A stretch of DNA of 64,000 bases from Puniceicoccaceae bacterium 5H (GTDB lineage Bacteria; Verrucomicrobiota; Verrucomicrobiia; Opitutales; Oceanipulchritudinaceae): assembly GCA_009772895.1 (NCBI GenBank), contig WOUP01000015.1:27803-91802 (forward strand), written 5' to 3'. Positions 1 to 17,977 of this stretch are shown piece by piece; positions within the stretch are counted from its first letter, which is position 1; every line of letters starts with the position of its first letter. Position numbers and translations under genes: made by a program. Below the pieces are notes generated by a model, which saw nothing but the letters and a program-made list of their open reading frames with translations, did no database searches and was not told where the DNA came from.

Positions 1-2
1 TC

Positions 3-329
3 CCGGCGTCCGTGAGCCAGGGGCCCCTCGACGTCCGCCCCTCGGCCGTGCTGTCGGCCGGGCGCAACGGACTGCTGTTCTTTGACGGTCGCAAGCTCGC
101 CCCCGCCCAGCTCGCGACCACCTTGCAAGCCTACCAGGACACGCACGACCAGTCGGGCGGTACCTTGTTGATCAAGGCAGATGAAGGGCTCGAGCTGACG
201 GAGATCATGTCGCTGATGGATGCCGCGCGGCAGGCGGGCTTTACCCAGGTCCACCTCGCGGCAGATTGGGACAACCGGGCGGCGACGCGTCTGCGCACCG
301 CGGCCGAACCTGCGCCCGTTTCGCGATGA
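3..329 (+). CDS. ExbD/TolR-family biopolymer transport protein, C-terminal part (5' end outside window)
   Basis: The reading frame is open to the left window edge, so the N-terminal membrane helix lies outside. The visible part is the periplasmic domain of ExbD/TolR proteins: the stretch LLIKADEGLEL followed by IMSLMDAARQAGFTQVHLA is the conserved end of this family. ExbD works with ExbB to pass proton-motive force to a TonB-type protein for outer-membrane transport. Its TGA stop overlaps the ATG of the next gene (ATGA), which implies translational coupling. A GTG at 12 is the first possible start inside the window but is probably internal. Confidence 0.8.
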   Translation, partial: PASVSQGPLDVRPSAVLSAGRNGLLFFDGRKLAPAQLATTLQAYQDTHDQSGGTLLIKADEGLELTEIMSLMDAARQAGFTQVHLAADWDNRAATRLRTAAEPAPVSR

Positions 330-1051
330 AGCTGGTGACCTGGCGCTCCTGGCTGGCGATCTTCGTCATCGGCCTCGCGTTGCACTTCGGCTGGTGTGCC
401 CTGGTCGATCTCAAGCAGGGGCACGCACCGGTCGAAACGGATGCGGGGACGCATTTCTCTTACGAAAGTGCCACGGCCGGGCCAGACGACGCCGCACGCC
501 ACGAAGAAGCCGAGCTGTTGGACAGCGCGCCGCTCTTCATGCCCACCGCCTGGAACTACGCCAGCAGCTACGACGACGTCGCCAACCTCAAACGAGCGGC
601 CGAGCCCTATCGCATGATGGGCCCCGAGCTGCTGCTGGCCGACCCGGCCCAGACCGCTCCCTCGCGCCCCGCTCTGGTCGCGCGCGACAGCCTGTGGGAT
701 GAGACCGCCCCCTCGTCCGCCCAGCGCCTTCAGTCGATCGGGCAGGAGAGCCGCCAGACGATCGTCCTGCCGCCGCGCGCGCCCCGCGTGGAGGTGACCG
801 ACCTCGAGAGCGGCCGCGTCGTCTACACCGGAGATCTGCCCGAAACCTACGCCCAGGAGGCGACCGGGGAATGGTGGAACCCCTACGAAGCCCTGCTGCT
901 GGTCTCGCCCAGTGGGCGCTGGGGTCGCCCCTTTCGCACCGCGCCCACCGGCATCACCGCCTTTGACGATGCGCTGCACCGCTATCTGCAGAGCGAAAAC
1001 TTCCTCCGAAATCTGCCGGTAGGCTATTTTCGCATTGCCATCGCTCCCTGA
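326..1051 (+). CDS. Membrane-anchored hypothetical protein coupled to ExbD
   Basis: This 241-residue protein starts at the ATG that overlaps the ExbD stop. An N-terminal hydrophobic helix (about residues 8-26, WLAIFVIGLALHFGWCALV) is followed by a long polar, proline- and alanine-rich region that should lie in the periplasm. I do not recognise a family. Its place directly behind exbD, single anchor and extended periplasmic part resemble the layout of TonB, but I see no canonical TonB C-terminal fold. The TonB-partner role is therefore only inference from context. Confidence 0.7.
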   Translation: MKLVTWRSWLAIFVIGLALHFGWCALVDLKQGHAPVETDAGTHFSYESATAGPDDAARHEEAELLDSAPLFMPTAWNYASSYDDVANLKRAAEPYRMMGPELLLADPAQTAPSRPALVARDSLWDETAPSSAQRLQSIGQESRQTIVLPPRAPRVEVTDLESGRVVYTGDLPETYAQEATGEWWNPYEALLLVSPSGRWGRPFRTAPTGITAFDDALHRYLQSENFLRNLPVGYFRIAIAP

Positions 1052-1138
1052 CGTAGCTTTCTTCGCGGCTTCAATATTCTGTGGCGCCTTCAGCCCGTCT
1101 TTTCCCGTCAGGAAATCGAATTGGAGGCGCAAAAAGGC

Positions 1139-1167
1139 TTGACGCGAGTGAGAAGGTCGTGGAAATT
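1139..1167 (+). promoter_or_regulatory. Candidate promoter for tRNA-Thr-tuf
   Basis: A TTGACG -35-like hexamer (1139-1144) lies 17 bases before GAAATT (1162-1167), with a GC-rich stretch just after, as is common in stable-RNA promoters. The -10 match is poor (3 of 6), so this is tentative. It lies 44 bases before the tRNA. I see nothing else in the 160-base gap after the preceding gene. Confidence 0.35.
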
Positions 1168-1211
1168 CTGCGGCTTTGCTTCTTACGGAAGCTCCTACAG
1201 AAAACCTCATT

Positions 1212-1287
<76 letters not shown>

Positions 1288-1359
1288 TTCTTTTAGTTTT
1301 CCCTTTAAGACCAGTCCAAACGCGTCTTACGCACTCATTCGCAAACCTCAACAGCACCC

Positions 1360-2550
<1,191 letters not shown>

Positions 2551-2578
2551 ACAGCCACTTTATTTTTTGACTGGCGTT

Positions 2579-2620
2579 GCCGGATATCTCCTCTAGGATA
2601 TCCGGCTTCCGCCTCTTTTT
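2579..2620 (+). terminator. Intrinsic terminator after tuf
   Basis: A perfect 10-base-pair stem, GCCGGATATC (2579-2588) with GATATCCGGC (2597-2606), has an 8-base loop and is followed by a pyrimidine-rich run ending in TTTTT. It lies 28 bases after the tuf stop and just before tRNA-Trp, so it may act as a partial terminator or a processing site if the tRNA is co-transcribed. Confidence 0.75.
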
Positions 2621-2622
2621 GC

Positions 2623-2698
2623 AGGGTAGTAGCTCAATTGGTAGAGTAGTGGTCTCCAAAACCATTGGTTGGGGGTTCGAGTCCCTCCTGCCCTGCCA
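2623..2698 (+). tRNA. tRNA-Trp (anticodon CCA)
   Basis: The 76-base cloverleaf has acceptor AGGGTAG pairing with CTGCCCT, an anticodon loop CTCCAAA giving CCA, T arm GGGGGTTCGAGTCCCTC and an encoded 3' CCA. A tryptophan tRNA directly upstream of secE-nusG is common in bacteria, which supports the call. Confidence 0.95.
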
Positions 2699-2793
2699 CT
2701 ATTTTTTCTCACTTGCCGTAGTGGCACCTCAGTCCGGAATGCAATCTTTGGCCTGACTCAGCTGCCTTTACGCATTCGTCCCATTCGAAACTA

Positions 2794-3000
2794 ATGAGCA
2801 ATCCTTTTCGACGCTTTGGCCACTTCCTCTCCGAGACTTCTGCGGAGTTGCGGAAGTCGGTGTGGCCGACGGGCAGCGAGCTGCGTGATAGCACGATCGT
2901 GGTCTTTGTCGCCACCATCCTGCTGGGGATCTTTGTTTCCCTTTCCGATTTCAGCGTTTACGGGATTGTCGAACTTTTCACCAAGCTGGTGCGCGGGTAA
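2794..3000 (+). CDS. secE: Preprotein translocase subunit SecE
   Basis: This short 68-residue protein has the minimal SecE form: an amphipathic N-terminal part containing ELRKSVWPTGSEL (the conserved KVxWPT-type motif) and a single membrane helix, about residues 35-57. It clamps SecY in the SecYEG channel. The next gene is nusG, the usual partner. No clear ribosome-binding site precedes the ATG. Confidence 0.93.
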   Translation: MSNPFRRFGHFLSETSAELRKSVWPTGSELRDSTIVVFVATILLGIFVSLSDFSVYGIVELFTKLVRG

Positions 3001-3032
3001 GCCTTTAGGCCGTCCGCGTCTTTGTTGTTTCC

Positions 3033-3641
3033 ATGTCCTTTGATTCCGAAAACGCCTCTGGTCCCGCGACCAACCCCCAGCGCGAGGGTAAATGGTACGT
3101 AGTGCAGACCCTCTCCAACAAGGAGATGACCGCGAAGCGTTACATCGACCGCTATATCAGCGAGTACGAGCTGGACGACTATGTCTTCGAAGTCCTCGTC
3201 CCCAGTGAAACCGTTTCGGAAGTCAAACAAGGCAAAAAGACACAACGCCAACGCAAGCTTTACCCCAACTACATCTTCCTCCACTGCCGCCTCTACGACG
3301 AGGACGACCGGTTGATCCAGAAAGTCTGGTATTACATCAACGGCGCGGACGGGGTAATCGGGTTTGCGGGCGGTCAGCGCCCGGCGGCGCTCAAGCAGGA
3401 CGAAATCGACGGTATCCTGCAGAAAGTCGCCGAATCCGAAGGCAAGGAAGTGCCCAAGGTGCAGTACGAAGAAGGCGAAGAGGTCAAGATTACCGACGGC
3501 CCCTTTGTCAACCTCACCGGCCGCATCGACGAAATCAATCCCGAAGCCGGCCAACTCAAGGTCTCGGTCTCCATCTTCGGCCGCTTCACACCGGTTACCC
3601 TGGAATACTGGCAAGTCGAGCGCGTCACCGAAGAAGAGTAA
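3033..3641 (+). CDS. nusG: Transcription termination/antitermination factor NusG
   Basis: The 202-residue protein has the NGN domain (from GKWYVVQTLSNKE, about residues 20-125) that binds the RNA polymerase clamp, and a C-terminal KOW domain with the conserved segment ITDGPFVNLTGRIDEINPE. It couples transcription to Rho or to the ribosome. It has a roughly 18-residue polar N-terminal extension before the NGN fold. It lies between secE and rplK, the standard order, and has no obvious Shine-Dalgarno sequence. Confidence 0.96.
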   Translation: MSFDSENASGPATNPQREGKWYVVQTLSNKEMTAKRYIDRYISEYELDDYVFEVLVPSETVSEVKQGKKTQRQRKLYPNYIFLHCRLYDEDDRLIQKVWYYINGADGVIGFAGGQRPAALKQDEIDGILQKVAESEGKEVPKVQYEEGEEVKITDGPFVNLTGRIDEINPEAGQLKVSVSIFGRFTPVTLEYWQVERVTEEE

Positions 3642-3683
3642 GTTCCCATCCACCTTTTTATTACCTTTTAATCCCTTTCCATC

Positions 3684-4109
3684 ATGGCCAAGAAAGTCAC
3701 CGGGATCATCAAGTTGCAATTGCCTGCTGGCGCTGCCAATCCGGCCCCGCCCGTAGGTCCGGCGCTGGGTGCGGCTGGCGTGAATATCATGGGCTTCTGC
3801 AAGGAGTTCAACGCCAAGACGAAGGACCAGGCTGGCATGATTCTGCCGGTCGTCATCACCGTCTATCAGGACCGCTCGTTCACGTTCATCCTCAAGAGCC
3901 CGCCTGCGGCCATCCTTCTGAAGAAGAAGGCCGGCATCGCCAGCGGCTCGGGCGTGCCGAACAAGAACAAGGTCGGCACCGTCACCCGCGCCCAAGTCAA
4001 GGAAATCGTCGAGATCAAGAAGGCCGACCTCAGCGCCAAGAGCGAAGAGGCCGCCATGCGCATCATCGAGGGCACTGCCCGCTCGATGGGCATTGAAATC
4101 GCCGACTAA
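3684..4109 (+). CDS. rplK: 50S ribosomal protein L11
   Basis: The 141-residue length is standard. The proline-rich N-terminal domain ([16 protein letters not shown]) and the C-terminal rRNA-binding domain ending [13 protein letters not shown] are typical. L11 binds the GTPase-associated centre of 23S rRNA and is needed for RelA activation and for thiostrepton-type antibiotic binding. The start is preceded by a pyrimidine-rich stretch without a Shine-Dalgarno motif. Confidence 0.97.
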   Translation: MAKKVTGIIKLQLPAGAANPAPPVGPALGAAGVNIMGFCKEFNAKTKDQAGMILPVVITVYQDRSFTFILKSPPAAILLKKKAGIASGSGVPNKNKVGTVTRAQVKEIVEIKKADLSAKSEEAAMRIIEGTARSMGIEIAD

Positions 4110-4155
4110 CCGCATCCAACCCACAACGCAAGAACCTCACTCGAGGGAGTTGAAC

Positions 4156-4854
4156 ATGACCAAAGTAGCAAAGCGTTACGAAACGGCCTCTCAGCAGGTC
4201 GACCGCATGCGCACTTACCCGCTCACCGAAGCGGTCGAAGTGCTCTCCAAGTTTCCCAAAGCCAAGTTTGACGAAACCGTCGAGCTTTCCGCCCACCTCG
4301 GGGTGGACCCCCGCCAGTCGAACCAGATGGTGCGCGGCGTGGTGAACCTGCCCCACGGCAGCGGCAAGAAGGTGCGCGTCATCGTCTTTACCGAGATGCC
4401 CGAAGCGGCGATGGAAGCAGGCGCCGACGAAGCCGGCCTGGAAGACCTGATCAAGCGGGTCGAAGAAGGCTGGACGGATTTTGACGTGGCGATCGCCACT
4501 CCTGCGGCCATGAAGGAAGTGCGCCGCGTCGCCCGTGTGCTCGGCCCCCGCGGCCTGATGCCGAATCCGAAGAGCGGCACCGTTACCGAAGATACCGCTG
4601 CCGCCGTCAAGGCCGTCAAGGCCGGTGGCCGCGTCGAATTCAAGATGGACAAGACCGCCAACATCGGCGTGATTGTCGGCAAGCGCTCGTTCTCCGCCGA
4701 ACAGCTCGAAGAAAACGTCAAGACGGTCGTGGATGCGATCGGTAAACTCCGTCCGGAAGGCCTCAAGGGACAGCGCTACATCAAGAGCATGTCCATCTCC
4801 GGCACGATGACGCCCGGCGTGAAGCTCGACCAGAGCCTGTTCGCCTCCTACTAA
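4156..4854 (+). CDS. rplA: 50S ribosomal protein L1
   Basis: The 232-residue protein forms the L1 stalk at the ribosomal E site. The segments VLGPRGLMPNPKSGTV and GRVEFKMDKTANIGVIVGK are L1 signatures. I chose the ATG at 4156 because it has a good Shine-Dalgarno sequence (GAGGGAG) and matches the family start; an in-frame ATG at 4093 would lie inside the rplK gene. Only 25 bases separate it from rplJ, leaving no room for a classical L10 leader there. Confidence 0.96.
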   Translation: MTKVAKRYETASQQVDRMRTYPLTEAVEVLSKFPKAKFDETVELSAHLGVDPRQSNQMVRGVVNLPHGSGKKVRVIVFTEMPEAAMEAGADEAGLEDLIKRVEEGWTDFDVAIATPAAMKEVRRVARVLGPRGLMPNPKSGTVTEDTAAAVKAVKAGGRVEFKMDKTANIGVIVGKRSFSAEQLEENVKTVVDAIGKLRPEGLKGQRYIKSMSISGTMTPGVKLDQSLFASY

Positions 4855-4879
4855 TCGCCCACTCGAAGGAGAGAGATCC

Positions 4880-5413
4880 ATGCAATCCGAAAAGAAATTT
4901 CTCGTCGATGAAGTCGTCAGCTACCTCGATCGCTCCGACTACATCTTCCTGGTAGACTTTACCGGGCTCAGCGTCGCCGAAACCGAAGAGCTGCGCCAGC
5001 GCCTGGCGGAAGTCGACGCGGAGTTCCACGTCGTCAAGAACCGCATCTTCAAGCGCGCCACCTCCGAGCGTGAATACCCCGAAATGGACGAGTGGCTCAA
5101 GGGTCACACCGGTCTGATCTTCGGCGGTGAACAGATTCCGCTCGTGGCCAAGGCCGTTGAAAAGTTCCAGAAGGACAAGAAGAAGCTGGAAGTGAAGGGC
5201 GCGGTCATCTCCAAGGAGCTCATCAGCTCCGACGACTTCGCCGCCCTGAAGGACCTGCCGACGCTCGACGGTGTGCGTGCTCAGCTGCTCGCCCTGCTCA
5301 ACACCCCGGCCACTCAGATCGCGCGCCTGCTCAACACGCCGGCCCAGCAGTTCCTCAACATCGTGGACGCCCGCAAGCGCGACCTGGAAGAAAAGGGTGG
5401 CGCCGAGGCCTAG
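4880..5413 (+). CDS. rplJ: 50S ribosomal protein L10
   Basis: The 177-residue protein is the base of the L7/L12 stalk. The N-terminal rRNA-binding domain holds DYIFLVDFTGLSVAETEELR and the C-terminal helix that binds L12 dimers follows the LLNTPATQIARLLNTP segment. A strong Shine-Dalgarno sequence (GAAGGAG) precedes the start. It is followed by a 143-base structured gap before rplL. Confidence 0.96.
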   Translation: MQSEKKFLVDEVVSYLDRSDYIFLVDFTGLSVAETEELRQRLAEVDAEFHVVKNRIFKRATSEREYPEMDEWLKGHTGLIFGGEQIPLVAKAVEKFQKDKKKLEVKGAVISKELISSDDFAALKDLPTLDGVRAQLLALLNTPATQIARLLNTPAQQFLNIVDARKRDLEEKGGAEA

Positions 5414-5450
5414 AGCCGCGGCTTTTTCCCCGCTATTTTGAACATCTTAC

Positions 5451-5543
5451 GGCTCTCCGGAGCCAAAAACGTTAAGTAACTCCAACAATCGGTCCCTTTG
5501 GGAGGCGCGACCTCTTAATTGCCCCGACGGGCGCCATGGGACC
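5451..5543 (+). promoter_or_regulatory. Structured RNA leader between rplJ and rplL
   Basis: Two parts are seen. A small hairpin GGCTC-TCCG-GAGCC lies at 5451-5464. A larger domain is closed by GGTCCC (5491-5496) with GGGACC (5538-5543), with an inner helix GGCGC (5504-5508) with GCGCC (5531-5535). The domain ends one base before the AGAGG ribosome-binding site of rplL, so folding could affect L12 translation. Function is inference. Confidence 0.4.
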
Positions 5544-5556
5544 AGAGGAAACGAAC

Positions 5557-5946
5557 ATGTCCGACATCACCTCCGAACAAGTAGTCGAATGGTTGAGCAA
5601 CCTCACCATTCTTGAAGCCACCAAGCTCGTCAAGGAGCTCGAAGAAAAGTGGGGCGTTTCCGCCGCCGCTCCGGTCGCCATGGCCGCTGGCCCTGCCGCC
5701 GCTGCTGGTGGTGAAGCCGAAGCTGCTGAAGAGCAAACCGAATTCGACGTGATCCTCAAGGCCGCCGGCGACAAGAAGATCAATGTCATTAAGGAAGTCC
5801 GTGCCATCCTCGGCCTGGGCCTGAAGGAAGCCAAGGACCTCGTCGAAGGCGCCCCGAAGCCCCTCAAGGAAGCGGCCAGCAAGGAAGAAGCCGAAGACAT
5901 CAAGAAGAAGCTCGAAGCTGCTGGCGCCCAAGTCGAAATCAAGTAA
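5557..5946 (+). CDS. rplL: 50S ribosomal protein L7/L12
   Basis: The 129-residue acidic stalk protein has an N-terminal dimerisation domain, an Ala/Gly/Glu-rich hinge (about residues 36-57) and the globular C-terminal domain with [10 protein letters not shown] and [15 protein letters not shown], which recruits translational GTPases. I chose the ATG at 5557, which follows AGAGGAAACGAAC; an in-frame ATG at 5536 lies inside the upstream helical region. Confidence 0.95.
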   Translation: MSDITSEQVVEWLSNLTILEATKLVKELEEKWGVSAAAPVAMAAGPAAAAGGEAEAAEEQTEFDVILKAAGDKKINVIKEVRAILGLGLKEAKDLVEGAPKPLKEAASKEEAEDIKKKLEAAGAQVEIK

Positions 5947-5982
5947 CGCCAATCGACGTTCTAGCGTTCCAGTTTATTTTCC

Positions 5983-6114
5983 AGGTAGCCAGGCGGCCCG
6001 CTCAAGTCGAGCCGTCTGGCCTACCTGTCTTCATTTGTTCTTACGACCAGAAGCTGGCCTCCAGCTTCACCCGACTCAAAGCCAACGCCTGGCCGAGCTT
6101 GCGCAGACTCGGCC
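5983..6114 (+). promoter_or_regulatory. Three consecutive hairpins between rplL and rpoB
   Basis: A long hairpin spans 5983-6026, about 15 pairs with one bulged C plus an inner GCTC/GAGC helix. A perfect 8-pair hairpin, GAAGCTGG-CCT-CCAGCTTC, lies at 6050-6068. A third pairs GGCCGAG (6091-6097) with CTCGGCC (6108-6114). None has a proper T tract. This is the place where E. coli has an attenuator and an RNase III site that lower rpoBC expression relative to rplJL; a similar role is inferred. Confidence 0.5.
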
Positions 6115-6167
6115 ACGCTCTGGCCTTAGTGGGGCCGTCCATCCTCCACACCTCCTAACGCATCGCC

Positions 6168-9944
<3,777 letters not shown>

Positions 9945-9974
9945 ACTTAGCGCCTATCCGCACCCCTCCACGCA

Positions 9975-14099
<4,125 letters not shown>

Positions 14100-14135
14100 C
14101 CCCCGCCTCTTCGTTTATTAGACGGCTTTATTCGG

Positions 14136-14175
14136 CCGCTCCCGGCGCACCTCGCGGCGGGAGCGGTTTTCTTTC
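14136..14175 (+). terminator. Intrinsic terminator after rpoC
   Basis: The stem CCGCTCCCG (14136-14144) pairs with CGGGAGCGG (14158-14166), 9 pairs, followed by TTTTCTTT. It ends the rif block and separates it from the str block. Confidence 0.8.
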
Positions 14176-14201
14176 CGAAAAAGCTTGCCCTTGCCCAAAA
14201 A

Positions 14202-14227
14202 AGTACTTGCTGAGCACCGTGAGTACT
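14202..14227 (+). promoter_or_regulatory. Symmetrical AGTACT pair upstream of rpsL
   Basis: Two copies of the palindrome AGTACT (14202-14207 and 14222-14227) flank a TGCTGAGCA near-palindrome in the 96 bases between the rpoC terminator and rpsL. The spacing of about two helical turns would suit a dimeric regulator, or the site may overlap the rpsL promoter, for which I could not find clear hexamers. Tentative. Confidence 0.25.
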
Positions 14228-14270
14228 GTAGTTTTACCGCTTTTCCCTTTAACCACCCTTTAGGTAACAC

Positions 14271-14654
14271 ATGCCCACCATTAACCAACTCGTCCGCAAG
14301 CCGCGCGTCTTGCAGAAGGAGAAGAGCAAGAGCCCGGCTTTGAAGTCTTGCCCCTTCCGCCGTGGCGTCTGCACCCAGGTGATGACCCGCACCCCGAAGA
14401 AGCCGAACTCCGCTATCCGCAAGGTGGCCAAGGTTCGCCTCACCTCCGGCTATGAAGTCATCGCCTACATCCCTGACGAAGGTCACAGCCTGCAGGAGCA
14501 CAGTGTCGTGTTGGTGCGCGGTGGCCGTGTCAAGGACCTGCCGGGTGTGCGCTATCACATTGTCCGCGGCACCCTCGACTGCACGGGTGTCGACAGCCGT
14601 CGCCGCAGTCGCTCCAAGTACGGCGTGAAGCGTCCGAAGGCTGCCAAGAAATAA
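14271..14654 (+). CDS. rpsL: 30S ribosomal protein S12
   Basis: The 127-residue decoding-centre protein starts [12 protein letters not shown] and has the [16 protein letters not shown] and [14 protein letters not shown] segments. The lysines corresponding to E. coli K42 and K87 are present, so the streptomycin-sensitive form is expected, and the aspartate after the second lysine is the usual beta-methylthiolation site. It begins the str block. Confidence 0.97.
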   Translation: MPTINQLVRKPRVLQKEKSKSPALKSCPFRRGVCTQVMTRTPKKPNSAIRKVAKVRLTSGYEVIAYIPDEGHSLQEHSVVLVRGGRVKDLPGVRYHIVRGTLDCTGVDSRRRSRSKYGVKRPKAAKK

Positions 14655-14687
14655 ACATCCCTTTAGAGGAACTACCCGAACGAACTC

Positions 14688-15158
14688 ATGTCACGTCGAC
14701 GCCGCGCCGAAAAACGCGAAATTACTCCTGACCCGCGCTATAACAGCCCGCTGGTCAGCCAACTGATCAACGTCACCATGCTCGACGGCAAAAAGTCCGT
14801 CGCGCTGAAGATTGTTTATGGCGCTTTCGAACGCGTCAGCGAAGAGCTCCAGAAGGGTGACCCGGTCGACCTCATGCTGGGCGCGCTGGAGAATATCCGC
14901 CCCAAGCTCGAGGTGAAGAGCCGCCGCGTCGGCGGTGCAACCTACCAGGTGCCGCTCGAAATTTCGTTTGAGCGCCAGACGAGCCTCGCCCTGCGCTGGC
15001 TCATTAGCGCCGCCCGCGCCCGCCGCGGTCCCATGCGCGAAAACCTCGCCGCTGAAATTATCGACGCCTACAACAATACCGGGACGGTAGTGAAGAAGAA
15101 GGACGATACGCACAAGATGGCTCAGGCCAATCGCGCGTTCGCCCACCTGCGCTGGTAG
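14688..15158 (+). CDS. rpsG: 30S ribosomal protein S7
   Basis: The 156-residue length is standard. S7 starts assembly of the 30S head. [12 protein letters not shown] and [14 protein letters not shown] are typical, with the C-terminal [21 protein letters not shown]. Order rpsL-rpsG-fusA is the conserved str order. Confidence 0.97.
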   Translation: MSRRRRAEKREITPDPRYNSPLVSQLINVTMLDGKKSVALKIVYGAFERVSEELQKGDPVDLMLGALENIRPKLEVKSRRVGGATYQVPLEISFERQTSLALRWLISAARARRGPMRENLAAEIIDAYNNTGTVVKKKDDTHKMAQANRAFAHLRW

Positions 15159-15216
15159 TCCGTTGACAAGCCGCCGCGTTTTCTTCCTGTTCACCCGCCT
15201 GAACTAGCCAGGAACC

Positions 15217-17388
15217 ATGTCCGTCACGATCGACACCAAAAACCTTTCGCCTGCCAACGCCAAGGAGCGCAAGAACCCTCTCGAGTTCCAGCGCAACTTC
15301 GGCATTGCCGCGCACATTGACGCCGGTAAGACCACCACGACCGAGCGTATTCTTTATTACTCCGGCAAGATCCACAAGATCGGGGAAGTGCACGAAGGTG
15401 CCGCCACGACGGACTGGATGAGCCAGGAAAAGGAACGCGGTATCACCATTACCGCCGCCGCCATTACCACCGAGTGGAAGACCACCGACGGTCCCTTCGC
15501 TGGTATCGCGCACCGCCTCAATATTATCGACACCCCCGGCCACGTGGACTTCACCGCTGAGGTGGAGCGCTCGCTGAAGGTGCTCGACGGTGCGGTCGGC
15601 GTGTTCTGCGCTGTCGGTCACGTGCAGCCCCAGTCCGAAACGGTCTGGCGCCAGATGAACAAGTACAACGTGCCCCGCGTGGCGTTCGTCAACAAGATGG
15701 ACCGCACGGGCGCCGACTTCTTCGGCTGCATCGAGTCCATGCGCGAAAAGCTCAAGGCCAACGCGCACCCGCTTTACCTGCCCATCGGCAAGGAAGAAAA
15801 CCTCAAGGGCCTGATCGACCTCGTCTACATGAAGGCGATCACGTACGACGAATCCGACAAGTGGGGTTCGAAGCTCTTTGTGGACGAAATCCCCGCCGAA
15901 TACAAGGAACAGGCCGACGAATACCGTCAGATCCTCGTCGAGGAAATCGCTTCTCACGACGACGACCTGATGGAGAAGTTCCTCAACGACGAGGAAATCA
16001 CGGTCGACGAGCTGCGTGCCGGCATTCGTAAGGCCACCCTCTCGCTCGAATTCACGGGCGTGATCCCGGGGTCCGCCTTCAAGAACAAGGGCGTGCAAAA
16101 GCTGCTCGACGCGGTGATCGATTACCTGCCCAGCCCGCTGGACATCCCGCCGCAAAAGGCCCACCACATCGACGACGAAGACACCATCGTGGAGGTCGCT
16201 CCCGATGACGCCGCTCCGCTCGCCGGCTTGGCCTTCAAGCTGTGGACCGACCCGTTCGTGGGCAAGCTGGTCTTCTTCCGTATTTATCAAGGCACCCTGC
16301 GCAAGGGCACCGCGATCATCAATCAGCGCACGGGCAAGACCGAACGCGTCTCCCGCCTGATGATGTTGCACGCCGACCGTCGTGAGGACATCGACGTCGC
16401 CTACTCGGGTGACATCGTGGCCATCATCGGCGCCAAGGAAGTGCGCACCGGCGATACGCTTTGCGACAAGGGCATGGAGCTGACGCTCGAGCCGCCGACG
16501 TTCCCGGAACCGGTGATCAACATGTCCGTGGAGCCCGCCTCCAAGGCCGACCAGGAAAAGCTCTCGCTGGCCCTGCAAAGCCTCTCCGACGAAGACCCGA
16601 CTTTCCGCGTCTCCTCCAACGAGGAAACTGGTCAGACGATCATCGCCGGTATGGGTGAGCTTCACCTCGAGATCATCAAGGACCGCCTCCTGCGCGAGTT
16701 CAAGGTGGACGCCGCCGTGGGCAAGCCGCAGATCTCCTACCGCGAATCCATCTCGCTCGCCGCCGACGGCGTGGGCAAGTTCGTCCGTCAGTCCGGTGGT
16801 CGTGGTCAGTATGGTCACGCCGAGATCAAGATCGAGCCGAACGAAAAGGGTAAGGGTTACGAATTCTCCAACGAAATCGTTGGCGGCGTGATCCCGCGGG
16901 AATTCATCCGCCCGACGGAAGACGGCATCAAGGAAGCCATGAACAATGGCACCGTGGCCGGCTACCCGGTCATCGATTGCAAGGTGCGCCTCGTCTTCGG
17001 TTCCTTCCACGAGGTGGACTCCAACGAAATGGCCTTCCGCATGGCCGGTATCTTTGCCTTCCGCGATGCGATGGCCAAAGCCCAGCCGCAGCTGCTCGAG
17101 CCGCTGATGAAGGTGGAAGTCGAGACCCCGGAAGAGTTCCAGGGCGACGTGGTGGGCGACCTCAACCGCCGCCGCGGCGTGATCCAGGGCATGGACAGCA
17201 AGGGCGGCATCGCCAAGATCAACGCCTTCGTCCCGCTCGAAAGCATGTTCGGCTATTCCACCGACGTGCGCTCCCTCTCCAAGGGCCGCGCCAGTTACTC
17301 GATGGAGTTCAGCCACTACGAAGCCGTTCCGGGCAACCTGGTGCAGGAGATCGTCAAGACCGCCTCCCGCGCTCCGGCCCGCACCTAA
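15217..17388 (+). CDS. fusA: Elongation factor G
   Basis: The 723-residue translocase is slightly longer than the usual ~700. GTPase motifs are visible: [25 protein letters not shown] and [10 protein letters not shown]. Domain IV contains the tip region and [19 protein letters not shown]. About 20 extra residues precede the G domain. AGGA before the ATG serves as ribosome-binding site. It is followed by rpsJ, not tuf. Confidence 0.97.
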   Translation: MSVTIDTKNLSPANAKERKNPLEFQRNFGIAAHIDAGKTTTTERILYYSGKIHKIGEVHEGAATTDWMSQEKERGITITAAAITTEWKTTDGPFAGIAHRLNIIDTPGHVDFTAEVERSLKVLDGAVGVFCAVGHVQPQSETVWRQMNKYNVPRVAFVNKMDRTGADFFGCIESMREKLKANAHPLYLPIGKEENLKGLIDLVYMKAITYDESDKWGSKLFVDEIPAEYKEQADEYRQILVEEIASHDDDLMEKFLNDEEITVDELRAGIRKATLSLEFTGVIPGSAFKNKGVQKLLDAVIDYLPSPLDIPPQKAHHIDDEDTIVEVAPDDAAPLAGLAFKLWTDPFVGKLVFFRIYQGTLRKGTAIINQRTGKTERVSRLMMLHADRREDIDVAYSGDIVAIIGAKEVRTGDTLCDKGMELTLEPPTFPEPVINMSVEPASKADQEKLSLALQSLSDEDPTFRVSSNEETGQTIIAGMGELHLEIIKDRLLREFKVDAAVGKPQISYRESISLAADGVGKFVRQSGGRGQYGHAEIKIEPNEKGKGYEFSNEIVGGVIPREFIRPTEDGIKEAMNNGTVAGYPVIDCKVRLVFGSFHEVDSNEMAFRMAGIFAFRDAMAKAQPQLLEPLMKVEVETPEEFQGDVVGDLNRRRGVIQGMDSKGGIAKINAFVPLESMFGYSTDVRSLSKGRASYSMEFSHYEAVPGNLVQEIVKTASRAPART

Positions 17389-17426
17389 TACACTTACACC
17401 GTTAATCTTTAGCAGAATTACCTCCC

Positions 17427-17735
17427 ATGGCTGGTCCCCGCATTCGCATCAAGCTGCAAGGCTACGACTACCGCATTATTGACCAAAGCGCGTCCGACAT
17501 CGTCGACACGGCCAAGCGCTCCGGCGCCCGTGTCGCCGGCCCGGTGCCGCTGCCGACCCGTATCGAGCGCGTGTCGCTGAACCGTTCCGTGCACGTGGAC
17601 AAGAAGTCGGCCGAGCAGTTTGAGCAACGCACCCACAAGCGCCTGATCGACATCGTCGAGCCGACCGCGCAGACGGTGGACGAGCTCAAGAAGCTCAATC
17701 TCCCCGCCGGCGTCGACATCTCGATCAACGTCTAA
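17427..17735 (+). CDS. rpsJ: 30S ribosomal protein S10
   Basis: The 102-residue protein has the S10 core ([30 protein letters not shown] and [15 protein letters not shown]). It joins the 30S head and also forms NusE in antitermination complexes. Here it ends the str unit: a strong terminator and a 340-base gap separate it from rplC, with which it is usually co-transcribed. Confidence 0.96.
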   Translation: MAGPRIRIKLQGYDYRIIDQSASDIVDTAKRSGARVAGPVPLPTRIERVSLNRSVHVDKKSAEQFEQRTHKRLIDIVEPTAQTVDELKKLNLPAGVDISINV

Positions 17736-17760
17736 GGGATCGCACAGAGGTCACCCTTTC

Positions 17761-17789
17761 GCCCCGGCCCAAACGCCGGGGCTTTTTTT
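17761..17789 (+). terminator. Strong intrinsic terminator after rpsJ
   Basis: A perfect 8-pair stem GCCCCGGC (17761-17768) with GCCGGGGC (17775-17782), loop of 6, is followed directly by seven T residues. It is the clearest terminator of the supercluster. Confidence 0.92.
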
Positions 17790-17860
17790 GTCCTCAAATG
17801 GCTCAGCAGGGTAGGGGAGCGAAAAAGTGTGTGGATCCGCGATTTTAGCCGAATCAGGCG

Positions 17861-17889
17861 TTGACAGGCACCGTTGGTACCTGCACTCT
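17861..17889 (+). promoter_or_regulatory. Candidate promoter of the rplC operon
   Basis: A perfect TTGACA -35 box (17861-17866) lies 17 bases before CACTCT, a poor -10. It lies within the 340-base gap (17736-18075) between rpsJ and rplC, after the terminator, so a promoter is expected here. About 185 bases of leader would remain before rplC. Confidence 0.45.
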
Positions 17890-17977
17890 CCACCCTTTCG
17901 CTTTCAATAGTTGATCGGAAAGCCGGCGGCTCACACCCCGGAACTCCTTGCAACCGAAAGCTTAAAACCCTTTCCAC

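Noticed and set aside
131..1210. A 359-codon minus-strand frame opposite the ExbD-linked genes
   Set aside because: It overlaps two plus-strand genes that have recognisable features or coupling, and its product is low-complexity.
2695..2725. GCCACTA...TAGTGGC inverted repeat at the 3' end of tRNA-Trp
   Set aside because: The 17-base loop and overlap with the tRNA CCA end make a specific function unlikely; it may be chance.
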